From CAZYBG01 sp964645155 (GTDB lineage: Bacteria > Pseudomonadota > Alphaproteobacteria > Rhodobacterales > Rhodobacteraceae): a stretch of 46,342 nt of DNA. A program made the translations under genes and the position numbers. Shown one piece after another: positions 1-8,174 of the stretch. Where the stretch lies: the NCBI GenBank assembly GCA_964645155.1, contig CAZYBG010000019.1:1-46342 (forward strand), written 5' to 3'. The notes beneath the pieces were generated by a model. The model saw nothing but the letters and a program-made list of their open reading frames with translations. It ran no database searches and was not told the DNA's origin. The number at the start of each line of letters is the position of its first letter. Position 1 is the first letter of the stretch.

Positions 1-1
1 C

Positions 2-466
2 GAGGGCCGGCGTGCGCGCGCGGCCGAGATCCGCGGCCGCGTCTGGGCCGAGGCGGCGCTGCCGCAGGCCGCCCGCGCCGCCTGGGACGACCTCGTCGGG
101 ATCGAGGGGATCGGTACCGCGGTCGCGCTGTCCCTGACCGACACCTTCGCCGAGCCGCGCGAACGCGCCTCGATCGACCGGCTCGTCGCCGAGCTCGACA
201 TCCTGCCGGTCGAGGCGCCCGGAACCGAAGGCTCGCCCGTCGCCGGCAAGACCATCGTCTTCACCGGCAGCCTCGAGAAGATGACCCGTGCCGAGGCCAA
301 GGCGCGGGCCGAGGCGATGGGCGCCAGGGTGTCGGGCTCGGTCTCGGCCAGGACCGACCTGGTGGTCGCCGGGCCCGGCGCGGGGTCGAAGGCGAAAGAG
401 GCCGAGAAGCACGGCGTCGAGATCATCGACGAGGAGGCGTGGCTGAAGCTGATCGGGGCCGCCTGA
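2..466 (+). CDS. ligA: NAD-dependent DNA ligase LigA, C-terminal part
   Basis: This is a partial gene whose 5' end lies outside the window. The 154 visible residues hold the end of the helix-hairpin-helix region (a DLVGIEGIGTAVA-type hairpin) followed by a C-terminal BRCT domain of about 75 residues that starts at GKTIVFTGSLEKMTRAEAK and runs nearly to the stop. That order is the normal end of bacterial LigA, which seals nicks in duplex DNA using NAD+ during replication and repair. The catalytic adenylation and OB domains are not in the window. The stop is followed one base later by the recG start, so the two genes are probably co-transcribed. The family call is firm, since HhH plus BRCT in this spacing is characteristic. 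Confidence 0.95.
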   Translation, partial: EGRRARAAEIRGRVWAEAALPQAARAAWDDLVGIEGIGTAVALSLTDTFAEPRERASIDRLVAELDILPVEAPGTEGSPVAGKTIVFTGSLEKMTRAEAKARAEAMGARVSGSVSARTDLVVAGPGAGSKAKEAEKHGVEIIDEEAWLKLIGAA

Positions 467-467
467 G

Positions 468-2558
468 ATGGCCGGGCGGCCCGACATCCTGTTCCCGCTG
501 TTCGCCGGCATCGAGGGGCTGCCGGGGGTCGGCGCCAAGACGGCGAAGTTGCTGGCGCAGATCGGCATCGAGCGGCCGCGCGACCTTGCCTTCACGCTGC
601 CCCATGCCGGCATCGACCGCAGCTTCCGGCCGACGATCCGCGGCGTCGTGCCGCCCGCGACCGTGACGGTCGAGGTGACCGTCGGCCGCCACATCCCGCC
701 GCGGACCCGCGCTGCCCCGGCCCGCGTGCTGGTCGAGGATGCCGAGACGGCGTTCCAGCTTGTCTTCTTCCACGCCCGCGGCGACTTCCTGCAGAAGAAC
801 CTGCCGACCGGTCAGCGCCGCATCGTCTCGGGGCGGGTCGAGCTGTTCGACGGGGTGGCGCAGATGGTCCATCCCGACCACATCCTGCGCCCCGAGGAGG
901 CGGCCGGTCTGCCGGCGTTCGAGCCGGTCTATCCGCTGACCCAGGGCCTGACCCAGCGGGCGGTCGCCAGGGCCGCGCAAGGGGCGCTCGACCGCGCGCC
1001 CGACCTCGACGAGTGGATCGACCCGGCGCTGCGGTCGCGCGAGGGCTGGCCCGGCTGGCGCGCGGCGCTTGCCGCGGCGCACGGCCCGCGGGCCGAGGCC
1101 GATCTCCTGCCGACCGCGCCGGCGCGCGAGCGGCTCGCCTACGACGAGCTCTTCGCCCACCAGCTGACGCTGGCGCTGGCCCGGCGGGCCGAGCGGCGCG
1201 GCAAGGGCCGCGCCTCGGTCGGCACCGGCCGGCTTTCGGCGCGGGTGCTGGCGGCGCTGCCCTACCGGCCGACCGGCGCGCAGCAGCGGACGCTGGCCGA
1301 GATCGCCGCCGACATGGCCTCGGAAAAGCGGATGAACCGGCTTCTGCAAGGCGATGTCGGCGCAGGGAAAACGCTGGTCGCGTTCCTCGCGCTGGTGATC
1401 GCGGTCGAGGCCGGCGGGCAGGGCGTGATGATGGCGCCGACCGAGATCCTGGCGCGCCAGCACCTCGAAGGGCTGCGTCCTCTGGCGGAAAGCGCCGGCG
1501 TGGTGCTCGAGATCCTGACCGGCCGCGACAAGGGGGCCGAGCGGGCGGCCAAGCGAAGGGCGCTGGCGGCGGGCGACATCCAGATCCTCGTCGGCACCCA
1601 CGCGGTGTTCCAGAAGGACGTGGCGTTCCGCGACCTGCGTCTGGCGGTGATCGACGAGCAGCACCGCTTCGGCGTCGCGCAGCGGATGGAACTGGGCGCC
1701 AAGGGGCAGGGCGCCGATGTCCTGGTGATGACGGCGACGCCGATCCCGCGCAGCCTGGCGCTCGCCAACTACGGCGACATGGATGTGAGCGTGCTCGACG
1801 AGAAGCCGCCGGGGCGCAGTCCGGTAACGACGGCGCTGGTCAGCGCGGGCCGGATCGACGAGGTGGTCGGCCACCTGCGCGCCGCGGTGGCCGAGGGGCG
1901 GCAGGCCTACTGGGTCTGCCCCCTGGTGGAGGAATCCGAGGTCGTCGACCTCGCCGCCGCGACCGACCGGTTCCAGCGGCTGCGCGCGACGCTCGGGGAA
2001 GGGGTCGTGGGGCTGGTCCACGGCCAGATGCCGCCCGCCGAGAAGGACGCCGCAATGGCGCGGTTCGTCGCGGGCGCGACGAAGGTGCTGGTCGCGACGA
2101 CGGTGATCGAGGTCGGCGTCAACGTGCCCAACGCCTCGATCATGGTGGTCGAGCGGGCCGAGAGTTTCGGCCTCGCGCAGCTTCACCAGCTCCGCGGCCG
2201 GGTCGGCCGGGGCTCGGCGAAGTCGACCTGCCTGATGCTCTACCAGCCGCCGCTGTCGGAGGCGGCCGAGCGCCGGCTGAACATCCTGCGCGAGACCGAG
2301 GACGGCTTCCGCATCGCCGAGGAGGACCTGGCGATGCGCGGCGCGGGCGACGTGCTCGGCACTGCGCAGTCGGGGCTGCCGCGCTTCCGCATCGCCGATC
2401 TGGAGCGGCAGGCCGGGCTGATGGCGGTGGCGCAGGCCGACGCCAGGAAGCTGCTGGCCGACGATCCGGAGCTCGGCTCGGCCCGCGGTGCCGCGGCGCG
2501 CACGCTGCTGTGGCTGATGGAGCAGGACCGGGCGTTCCGGCTGCTCGCGGTCGGCTGA
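468..2558 (+). CDS. recG: ATP-dependent DNA helicase RecG
   Basis: A 696-residue protein of normal RecG length. The N-terminal third is the wedge/OB region that grips branched DNA. The helicase core has Walker A (GDVGAGKT, about residues 295-302), a DEQH Walker B box (about 395-398), the VMTATPIPRSLAL motif III and the QLRGRVGRG motif VI. RecG remodels stalled forks and Holliday junctions. The ATG lies one base after the ligA stop (TGA-G-ATG), which supports this start and an operon with ligA. Stop-to-next-gene distance is 134 bp, and that gap contains SOS-type operators for the following small gene rather than an obvious recG terminator. Confidence 0.97.
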   Translation: MAGRPDILFPLFAGIEGLPGVGAKTAKLLAQIGIERPRDLAFTLPHAGIDRSFRPTIRGVVPPATVTVEVTVGRHIPPRTRAAPARVLVEDAETAFQLVFFHARGDFLQKNLPTGQRRIVSGRVELFDGVAQMVHPDHILRPEEAAGLPAFEPVYPLTQGLTQRAVARAAQGALDRAPDLDEWIDPALRSREGWPGWRAALAAAHGPRAEADLLPTAPARERLAYDELFAHQLTLALARRAERRGKGRASVGTGRLSARVLAALPYRPTGAQQRTLAEIAADMASEKRMNRLLQGDVGAGKTLVAFLALVIAVEAGGQGVMMAPTEILARQHLEGLRPLAESAGVVLEILTGRDKGAERAAKRRALAAGDIQILVGTHAVFQKDVAFRDLRLAVIDEQHRFGVAQRMELGAKGQGADVLVMTATPIPRSLALANYGDMDVSVLDEKPPGRSPVTTALVSAGRIDEVVGHLRAAVAEGRQAYWVCPLVEESEVVDLAAATDRFQRLRATLGEGVVGLVHGQMPPAEKDAAMARFVAGATKVLVATTVIEVGVNVPNASIMVVERAESFGLAQLHQLRGRVGRGSAKSTCLMLYQPPLSEAAERRLNILRETEDGFRIAEEDLAMRGAGDVLGTAQSGLPRFRIADLERQAGLMAVAQADARKLLADDPELGSARGAAARTLLWLMEQDRAFRLLAVG

Positions 2559-2616
2559 CGCCGCGACAGGGGTGATTCGCGGTCGCCGGCGCCGTGATCC
2601 CCCTGCGTTCGCAGAT

Positions 2617-2631
2617 GTTCTTAAAAAGTTC
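2617..2631 (+). promoter_or_regulatory. Perfect LexA (SOS) box
   Basis: The sequence GTTCTTAAAAAGTTC is an exact GTTC-N7-GTTC direct repeat, the operator consensus for LexA in alphaproteobacteria. It lies 62 bases before the start of the 40-residue membrane peptide and after the recG stop. A TTGCCA element (2632-2637) immediately follows and could be a -35 box. A -10 at the proper distance is weak, so the exact promoter is uncertain. Confidence 0.75.
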
Positions 2632-2654
2632 TTGCCACAGCGTTCACGATATGA

Positions 2655-2669
2655 GAACAAAAGCGAAAC
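2655..2669 (+). promoter_or_regulatory. Second, one-mismatch LexA-like box
   Basis: The sequence GAACAAAAGCGAAAC is one base away from GAAC-N7-GAAC, the reverse complement of the LexA consensus. It sits 23 bases downstream of the perfect box, at the expected position of the -10/start region for the small gene at 2693. Two tandem sites would fit tight SOS repression, but this second site on its own would be weak evidence. Confidence 0.4.
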
Positions 2670-2692
2670 ACGAGACGCGAAAGGAAACGCCC

Positions 2693-2815
2693 ATGCTCAT
2701 CGGCCTGAAGGACCTCGCCCACCGCAACGCCCCGACGCTTGCCGAGGATGCGGCGGGATGCCTTGCGCTTGTCGTCATCCTTGTCGTCGGGCTGCACCTG
2801 CCCACGCTGATCTGA
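2693..2815 (+). CDS. SOS-box-preceded 40-residue membrane peptide
   Basis: A 40-residue ORF with a strong Shine-Dalgarno (AAGGAAA, 2681-2687) six bases before the ATG. Residues 1-20 are polar (MLIGLKDLAHRNAPTLAED), and residues 20-40 form one hydrophobic segment, GCLALVVILVVGLHLP, that could span the inner membrane. The frame stays open upstream to 2594, but that would place the start inside the LexA box, so 2693 is preferred. A clear Rho-independent terminator follows at 2930-2969. I recall similar short conserved hypothetical proteins in Rhodobacteraceae but know no function. The tandem LexA-type operators suggest induction by DNA damage. By analogy only, the size and topology resemble the Caulobacter SOS division inhibitor SidA. 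Confidence 0.7.
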   Translation: MLIGLKDLAHRNAPTLAEDAAGCLALVVILVVGLHLPTLI

Positions 2816-2929
2816 GTTCTGCCTGCGGTCTTCGCCGGGCCTGCGCCCCCTGTCCCCAAGCTGAAAGGGCGCCCTGTCCCGATCCGGCCCTGCCTGCCGG
2901 AACCGGCCCGGTCTCAAGACACGCTCCCT

Positions 2930-2969
2930 GCCGCCGCCTTCCCTTCCCCGGAAGCGCGGCGGCTTTTTT
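2930..2969 (+). terminator. Rho-independent terminator after the 40-residue peptide gene
   Basis: GCCGCCGC (2930-2937) pairs exactly with GCGGCGGC (2956-2963), with additional CTTCC/GGAAG pairing inside, and is followed by six T residues (2964-2969). This is the best intrinsic terminator in the window and ends transcription of the small SOS-type gene. Confidence 0.85.
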
Positions 2970-2978
2970 GTGCGCGGG

Positions 2979-3431
2979 TCAGGATGCGGCGCGGGCCTCG
3001 GCCTCGGCCATCGCCTCGGCGGTCGCCTCGAGCGCCAGCAGGATCGAGGCGTGGCGGTTGCGGTAGTCGCGCGCCGGCAGCAGCACCTCGAGCCCGTCGA
3101 ACGGCGCCGCGGGCACCGGGCCGTTCTCCTTCAGCATCGCGCGCAGCTGGTCGCGGGCCCGCTCGATCTCGTCCCGGGTGCGGCCGATGGCGTTGGCGCC
3201 GACCACGGCGGCCGCCGCCTGGCCCAGCGCGCAGGCCTTCACGTCCTGCCCGAAGCGGGCGATGCGGCCATCCTCGACCGCCACGTCGACCGTCACGGTC
3301 GACCCGCAGAGCGGCGACCGGCGCTTGACGCTGGCGGTTGGATTCGCCAGCCGTTCGGCATGGGGAATGTCGGCGGCGAGCGCCAGGATGCGCTGCGAAT
3401 AGAGCTTGATCAGATCGCCGTCGGTGCTCAT
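2979..3431 (-). CDS. NifU/IscU-like iron-sulfur cluster assembly scaffold protein
   Basis: A 150-residue protein of the NifU N-terminal/SufU-like fold. The hallmark segments are PLCGSTVTVDV (Cys42) and ACALGQAAAAVVGA (Cys68). The region that normally holds the third cluster-ligand Cys (RxKCAxL in SufU/IscU) reads NRHASILLALEA, so a His/Ala stands where Cys is expected. I believe this variant recurs in alphaproteobacterial homologues, so it is probably not a mutation, but it may mean a different ligand set or a role other than a classical scaffold. The start ATG at 3431 is divergent from hisI (63 bp apart). The longer upstream frame is a shadow of the opposite-strand gene. Confidence 0.82.
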   Translation of the reverse strand: MSTDGDLIKLYSQRILALAADIPHAERLANPTASVKRRSPLCGSTVTVDVAVEDGRIARFGQDVKACALGQAAAAVVGANAIGRTRDEIERARDQLRAMLKENGPVPAAPFDGLEVLLPARDYRNRHASILLALEATAEAMAEAEARAAS

Positions 3432-3494
3432 GCCCTGTTTTCCTCGGCCGCGCATTTCCCTAGATAGGCGCGACCCCACCCGAAGGAAAGCGCC

Positions 3495-3854
3495 ATGCCG
3501 TTCGACCCCGCGACCCTTGCCTACGACGCCCGCGGCCTTGTCCCGGTGGTCGCGCAGGACCACGCGACGGGCGAGGTGCTGATGCTCGCGTGGATGAATG
3601 CCGGCGCCGTGGCCCGGACGCTCGAGACCGGCCGCGTCACCTACTGGTCGCGCTCGCGCCAGGCGTTCTGGGTGAAGGGGGAAACCTCGGGCCACACCCA
3701 GCGGCTGGTCGAGATGCGGGTCGACTGCGACCGCGACACGCTGCTTCTGCTGGTCGAGCAGACCGGGCCGGCCTGCCACACCAACCGGCGAAGCTGCTTC
3801 TTCACCGCGCTGCTGGCGGGCGAGGAGGTGGAGATCCTGCGGCCCGAGGCCTGA
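3495..3854 (+). CDS. hisI: Phosphoribosyl-AMP cyclohydrolase HisI
   Basis: A 119-residue stand-alone HisI, the third step of histidine biosynthesis: it hydrolyses the adenine ring of PR-AMP to ProFAR. The metal sites are visible: VDCDRD (Asp77, Cys78, Asp79, Asp81) and the Cys94-His95 and Cys101 pair in GPACHTNRRSCFF. The length is typical for monofunctional HisI without the HisE pyrophosphohydrolase domain. An AAGGAAAG Shine-Dalgarno precedes the ATG. No other his genes are in the window, so the gene is isolated here. Confidence 0.96.
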   Translation: MPFDPATLAYDARGLVPVVAQDHATGEVLMLAWMNAGAVARTLETGRVTYWSRSRQAFWVKGETSGHTQRLVEMRVDCDRDTLLLLVEQTGPACHTNRRSCFFTALLAGEEVEILRPEA

Positions 3855-3895
3855 GCCGCCCGAGGCCTGGGCGGCACTGGCCTGAATGGCGCCCC

Positions 3896-4741
3896 TCAGC
3901 CGAGCCCCACCATGCGGCGGAGATCGGCGGGCGTCGCGCCATCGGCGCGGTAGCGGGCGATCGCGCGGGCATCGTCGCGCTTGGCAAGGCGGCGGCCGGC
4001 CCCGTCGCGGATCAGCCGGTGGTGATGGTAGGCGGGCGTCGGCAGGCGCAGCGCCGCCTGCAGCACGATGTGGATGAAGGTGGCGGCGAACAGGTCCTCG
4101 CCGCGCACCACCTCGGTGATCGCCTCGGCCGCATCGTCGACCACGACGGCCAGGTGATACGAGGTGCCGATGTCGCGCCGGGCCAGCACCACGTCGCCCG
4201 CCCCGGCGACGAGCCGGCCGGGGTCGGGGCGGTGGCGGCCGGCATGGGCCGGGCCGGTCTCGGCGAAGTCGGGCAGCGCCAACATCTCGATGGCGCGGCG
4301 CATGTCGAGGCGGATCGCATCGCCGGCGGCAGCCTCGGCCATGCTCCGGCCGCGGCAGGTGCCGGGATAGGCCGGGCCGTCGGGGCCCGTGCCGGCGCCC
4401 TCCTGCGGTGCCGAGAGGGCGGCGCGGATGTCCGCGCGGCTGCAGCGGCAGGGATAGCAGAGCCCCTGCGCGGCCAGCGCGTCGAGCGCCGCGGCATAGG
4501 CGCCGCCGCGGCCGGACTGCCGCAGGACCGGCGCCGGCCACGAAAGGCCAAGCCAGGCGAGGTCGTCGAAGATCGCCGCTTCCCAGTCCGGGCGGCAGCG
4601 CGGGCGGTCGATATCCTCGATCCTGAGGCGGAAGCGGCCGCCCGCGGCGCCCGCCCGGTCCCATGCCGTGAGCGCCGAGAACGCGTGGCCGAGATGCAGC
4701 GGGCCGGTCGGCGACGGGGCGAAGCGGGTGACGATGCTCAC
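3896..4741 (-). CDS. gluQ: Glutamyl-Q tRNA(Asp) synthetase GluQ-RS
   Basis: A 281-residue truncated GluRS paralogue that attaches glutamate to the queuosine at position 34 of tRNA-Asp. Visible features are the RFAPSPTGPLHLGH signature (HLGH at 16-19), the zinc ligands Cys98, Cys100, Tyr125 and Cys129 in the C-x-C...Y-x3-C pattern diagnostic of GluQ-RS, and a KMSKS-like RRLAKRDDA. The anticodon-binding domain of true GluRS is absent, as expected. The start overlaps the stop of the upstream methyltransferase gene by 4 bp, which implies translational coupling. Confidence 0.95.
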   Translation of the reverse strand: MSIVTRFAPSPTGPLHLGHAFSALTAWDRAGAAGGRFRLRIEDIDRPRCRPDWEAAIFDDLAWLGLSWPAPVLRQSGRGGAYAAALDALAAQGLCYPCRCSRADIRAALSAPQEGAGTGPDGPAYPGTCRGRSMAEAAAGDAIRLDMRRAIEMLALPDFAETGPAHAGRHRPDPGRLVAGAGDVVLARRDIGTSYHLAVVVDDAAEAITEVVRGEDLFAATFIHIVLQAALRLPTPAYHHHRLIRDGAGRRLAKRDDARAIARYRADGATPADLRRMVGLG

Positions 4742-5340
4742 CGCTTCTCCAGCACGTAGACGGTGGACTGCACGCCGATGCCGGGCAGGTGCGGCCCGCG
4801 CTCCTGGAAGGCCAGCGCGACGGCTCCGGCGGCGACAAGCGCCGGCACCGCGCCCGCATGAGCCGCATCGGCCAACGCCGCGTCGTTGAACGAAAACCCC
4901 AGCCGCCCGCCCGGTAGAAGTGCGGCCACCAGCCGGTCGAGCGTGACCAGCGGCGCAGCCCCGATGCCGATGACGCCGACCGCAGCGACCGCGGCATAGC
5001 CGCCGGGCGGGTCGTCCGCGGCGCCGACAAGCGCGAGGCGGCGGTAGAGGCCCTTGGCCGCCGCGCGGTCGAGCATCTCGGGGGTGACGTCGACGCCGTC
5101 GACCGTCAGGAACCCCGCCGCCCGCAGCGCGGCCCCCGAAACGCCGGTGCCGCAGCCGAAATCGAGGACCGGCGCCGAGGGATCGGCCCCGGCGGCCCGC
5201 AGCGCTGCGGCGACGCGGGCCGGGGTGGCATAGCCGGCCTCGGCGATCTCGTCGTCGTAGGTCGCGGCCCAGTCGGCATAAAGGCGGCGGACCTCGTCCG
5301 CCGTCCGGGCGCCGTAGATCGTGGTGAGGAACTTCGCCAT
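4738..5340 (-). CDS. Class I SAM-dependent methyltransferase
   Basis: A 200-residue protein with the Rossmann methyltransferase glycine motif VLDFGCGTGVSG followed by an acidic loop (VDGVDVTPEMLDRA). The N-terminal motif YGARTADEVRRLYADWAATYD is typical of the WBSCR27-like/UbiE-type family of small methyltransferases. The substrate cannot be read from the sequence. I place the start at the internal Met (MAKFLTTIYGA) rather than 17 codons upstream, because the upstream extension is arginine-rich and runs into the end of trmFO. It overlaps gluQ by 4 bp and lies just after trmFO, so all three may be one unit. Confidence 0.85.
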   Translation of the reverse strand: MAKFLTTIYGARTADEVRRLYADWAATYDDEIAEAGYATPARVAAALRAAGADPSAPVLDFGCGTGVSGAALRAAGFLTVDGVDVTPEMLDRAAAKGLYRRLALVGAADDPPGGYAAVAAVGVIGIGAAPLVTLDRLVAALLPGGRLGFSFNDAALADAAHAGAVPALVAAGAVALAFQERGPHLPGIGVQSTVYVLEKR

Positions 5341-5350
5341 GCGCCCGAGG

Positions 5351-6718
5351 CTAGGCGCCGGCTCCCGCCGCGGCAAGCGCCGGCTGGGCATCGAGCCAGG
5401 CCCCGAACGCGGCCTTCGCGCGATCGGTATAGGCCCTGTAGCGGTCCTTCCGGCCGCGGCGGCCGCCCTTCGCCTCGATCGGGGGAAACAGGCCGAAGTT
5501 GACGTTCATCGGCTGGAACGTCCGCGCATCGGCCCCGCCCGTGATATGGGCGAGGAGCGCGCCCGTCGCCGTCTCGGGCGGTGGCGGGCCGAGCGGGCGG
5601 CCCTGCGCCTCGGCGGCGGCGAGGCGCCCCGCGAGCAGGCCCATCGCCGCCGACTCGACGTAGCCCTCGACGCCCGTCACCTGTCCCGCGAAGCGGATAT
5701 GCGGCCGCGACCTGAGCCGCATCTGCCCGTCGAGCAGCGTCGGCGCGTTCAGGAAGGTGTTGCGGTGGATCCCGCCCAGGCGTGCGAAGCTGGCGTTCTC
5801 GAGGCCGGGAATCATCCGGAACACGGCGGTTTGCGCGCCGTGCTTCATCTTCGTCTGGAAGCCCACGATGTTGTAGAGCGTGCCGAGCGCGTTGTCGCGG
5901 CGGAGCTGGACGACCGCATGCGCCTTCTCGCCGGGCTTGTGCGCGTTGGTCAGCCCGACCGGCTTCATCGGCCCGTGGCGCAGCGTCTCGCGGCCGCGCT
6001 CGGCCATCACCTCGATCGGCAGGCAGCCTTCGAAATAGCCGGCCGTCTCGCCGGCGTGGAAGGCGGTCTTCTCGGCCGCCAGAAGCGCGTCGATGAACGC
6101 TTCGTACTGGGCGCGGTCCATCGGGCAGTTGATGTAGGCGCGGCGCTCGGCCTCGGTCTCGCCCTTGTCGTAGCGCGACTGGTTCCATGCCACCGTCATG
6201 TCGATCGTGTCGGCATGGACGATCGGCGCGATCGCGTCGAAGAAGGCCAGCGCCTCGGCCCCGGTCTCGGCCTGCAGCGCCGCCGCCAGCGCGGGCGAGG
6301 TCAGCGGGCCGGTGGCGAAGATCCAGCGGCCGGACGAGGGAAGAACCGTAACCTCCTCGGCCAGTACGGAAATCAGCGGGTGCGCCTGGAGGCGGGCGGT
6401 GACGGCCGCCGAGAACGGCTCGCGGTCGACCGCCAGCGCGCCGCCCGCCGGCAGGGCATGGGCATCGGCCATCGCCATGATGAGCCCGCCGGCGCGCCGC
6501 ATCTCCCAGTGCAGCAGGCCGACGGCGTTCTGTTCGTCGTCGTCCGAGCGGAACGAGTTCGAGCAGACCATCTCGGCCAGCTTGCCGGTCCGGTGGGCGA
6601 AGGTGCCGACCTTCGGGCGCATCTCGTGGATCACCACGGGCAGGCCGGCCTCGGCGATCTGCCAGGCGGCTTCGGCGCCGGCCATGCCGCCGCCGACGAT
6701 GTGGATCGGCTCGCTCAT
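5351..6718 (-). CDS. trmFO: tRNA:m5U54 methyltransferase TrmFO (folate/FAD-dependent)
   Basis: A 455-residue flavoprotein that makes ribothymidine at position 54 of tRNA using methylenetetrahydrofolate and FAD. It begins with the dinucleotide-binding GGGMAGAEAAW. The conserved segment MVCSNSFRSDD carries Cys52 and GYFEGCLPIEVMA carries Cys232, matching the two functional cysteines known in Bacillus TrmFO (53 and 226). The length matches the family (435-470). It ends 10 bp before the methyltransferase start, consistent with co-transcription of tRNA-modification genes (trmFO, methyltransferase, gluQ). Confidence 0.97.
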   Translation of the reverse strand: MSEPIHIVGGGMAGAEAAWQIAEAGLPVVIHEMRPKVGTFAHRTGKLAEMVCSNSFRSDDDEQNAVGLLHWEMRRAGGLIMAMADAHALPAGGALAVDREPFSAAVTARLQAHPLISVLAEEVTVLPSSGRWIFATGPLTSPALAAALQAETGAEALAFFDAIAPIVHADTIDMTVAWNQSRYDKGETEAERRAYINCPMDRAQYEAFIDALLAAEKTAFHAGETAGYFEGCLPIEVMAERGRETLRHGPMKPVGLTNAHKPGEKAHAVVQLRRDNALGTLYNIVGFQTKMKHGAQTAVFRMIPGLENASFARLGGIHRNTFLNAPTLLDGQMRLRSRPHIRFAGQVTGVEGYVESAAMGLLAGRLAAAEAQGRPLGPPPPETATGALLAHITGGADARTFQPMNVNFGLFPPIEAKGGRRGRKDRYRAYTDRAKAAFGAWLDAQPALAAAGAGA

Positions 6719-6812
6719 GGCGCTGTTCTAGGGGCCGCGCCCGGCGAAGGAAAGGGCCAGCGGCCCGCCGCGCTGCCGCCCTGGCGTCCCCGCGCCGCCG
6801 TCCGCCGCGCCT

Positions 6813-7190
6813 TCAGCCCTTGGCCAGCGCGAGCCGGCCCGGCCCGTGCACCCAGACGAGGAGCAGGCCGCCGGCGATGGCGAGGTTCTTCAGAAACATC
6901 GTCATCTGCAGCTGGTCGGCCGGCTGGAAGTGATAGAGGACGGCCGCCAGCACCGAAAAGCCGGCGAGGAGAAGCGCCACGATCCGCGCCTGCACCCCGG
7001 CGATCAGCGCGAGCCCGCCGACGATCTCGAACAGGATGACCGGCCAGGCGAGCGCCGTGGGCACGCCGCCCGAGGCCATGTATCCCGCGAAGCCCGCGAC
7101 ATCGCCGAGCTTGCCGAGCCCGGCGACGACGAAGATCGCCCCGAGAAGAAGCCGCGCCACCGCGGGCGCGTAGTCACGAAGGTGCTGCAT
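6813..7190 (-). CDS. DoxX-family membrane protein
   Basis: A 125-residue protein with four hydrophobic segments and the DoxX signature: ARLLLGAIFVVAGLGKL near the N terminus, then a GG..P..A-P-ILFEIVGGLALIAG stretch. DoxX proteins are small inner-membrane proteins, some linked to thiol or sulfur redox, but the function here is unknown. The frame continues 15 codons upstream. I chose the Met at 7190 because an AGGGA ribosome-binding sequence lies 7 bases before it, and the extension is polar and has no such site. Confidence 0.88.
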   Translation of the reverse strand: MQHLRDYAPAVARLLLGAIFVVAGLGKLGDVAGFAGYMASGGVPTALAWPVILFEIVGGLALIAGVQARIVALLLAGFSVLAAVLYHFQPADQLQMTMFLKNLAIAGGLLLVWVHGPGRLALAKG

Positions 7191-7309
7191 CGGGTCGTCC
7201 CTGGTTCTGGCCCCGTCCGGGCATGACAGGGGCAAGGTAGCCCGGCGCGCGCCTGCGCAAAACTGCCGGAACTGCAGGGTGTCTGTGCGCGGATGCGGGG
7301 CGGCCGCTG

Positions 7310-8077
7310 TCAGAACAGGCCGCGGAGCGCCATCGGCGCATAAGGGTCGGGGCGGCGGAAGGGCCGGGCGGCGGGGTCGCCGGCTCCGGCGCCGAAGCTG
7401 TAGCTCAGGCCGAGCGTGACGAAGCCCTCGGCCGGCCGGCTGTCGCGGCCGTCGAGGCCCGAAAGGCCGACGGAGGCGGTGACCGCCACCGGGCCGCCGC
7501 GCGGGCGCCAGGCCGCGGTCGCGGCGAGGGTGGTGCCGATGGCGCGGAAGCCCGCCTCGTCGAACTCGGCGATCTCGGCGGCGAGGCCGAGGTCGAGCGT
7601 GTCGGTCGCCGCATGGTGCAGGCCCGCGCCGGCAAAGATGAAGTCCATCCGCGCGGGGGCGGACAGGCGGTGCGCGATGCCGATGCCGGCATGCGCCTCG
7701 ACCGCGGTGCGCGCGCCGACCGCAACGATGCCCTCGACCCCCGCGGTGCCGGTGGTGAAGGACTGGCCGTCGAGGTCGCTGGCGGTCGCGAAGAGCCCGT
7801 ACCTCCGGCCCGGCGCGGGGGCGAGATAGAGATGCGCGGCCAGATGGCCGAGGGTGCCGGCGGCGGTATCCTCGACGGCCAGGTCGAACTGCAGGCCGTG
7901 ATGGCCGGTGACGCGGATGTCGAGCGTGCCTTCGGCAAGGGCGCGGCCGTCGTTACCCGCGGACATGACGCCGAAGCCGAGTTCGCCGGCGGCGATCCCG
8001 AGGCTTGTCTGGGCGGCGGCGGGGAGGGCAAAGGCAAGGCCGAGAAGGGCCGCGGAAAGCGCGGTACGGGCGGGCAT
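7310..8077 (-). CDS. Predicted outer-membrane beta-barrel protein
   Basis: A 255-residue protein with a clear signal peptide (hydrophobic LSAALLGLAFALP, probable cleavage after AAA at residue 22). The mature part is made of short alternating polar/hydrophobic strands rich in Gly, Thr and Asp, and a penultimate strand FVTLGLSYSFG precedes a C-terminal Phe. This looks like a small outer-membrane barrel, but I do not recognise a named family. The gene stands alone. A CtrA-like TTAG-N7-TTAA box lies about 100 bp upstream (8175-8189). Confidence 0.7.
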   Translation of the reverse strand: MPARTALSAALLGLAFALPAAAQTSLGIAAGELGFGVMSAGNDGRALAEGTLDIRVTGHHGLQFDLAVEDTAAGTLGHLAAHLYLAPAPGRRYGLFATASDLDGQSFTTGTAGVEGIVAVGARTAVEAHAGIGIAHRLSAPARMDFIFAGAGLHHAATDTLDLGLAAEIAEFDEAGFRAIGTTLAATAAWRPRGGPVAVTASVGLSGLDGRDSRPAEGFVTLGLSYSFGAGAGDPAARPFRRPDPYAPMALRGLF

Positions 8078-8174
8078 GGCAGGCTCCGGAGGTGGCTTGG
8101 GCGGGAGGGGGCGGGGCGTTCTGCCCCTGCCGGTCCCGGCCGGCGTGAAGCGGTGATGCCACGGCCGCGCGACG

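Noticed and set aside
423..2660. A 745-codon open frame antisense to recG
   Set aside because: It lies wholly opposite recG, is Arg/Pro/Gly/His-rich and shows no recognisable motif. Long antisense frames are expected at this G+C content.
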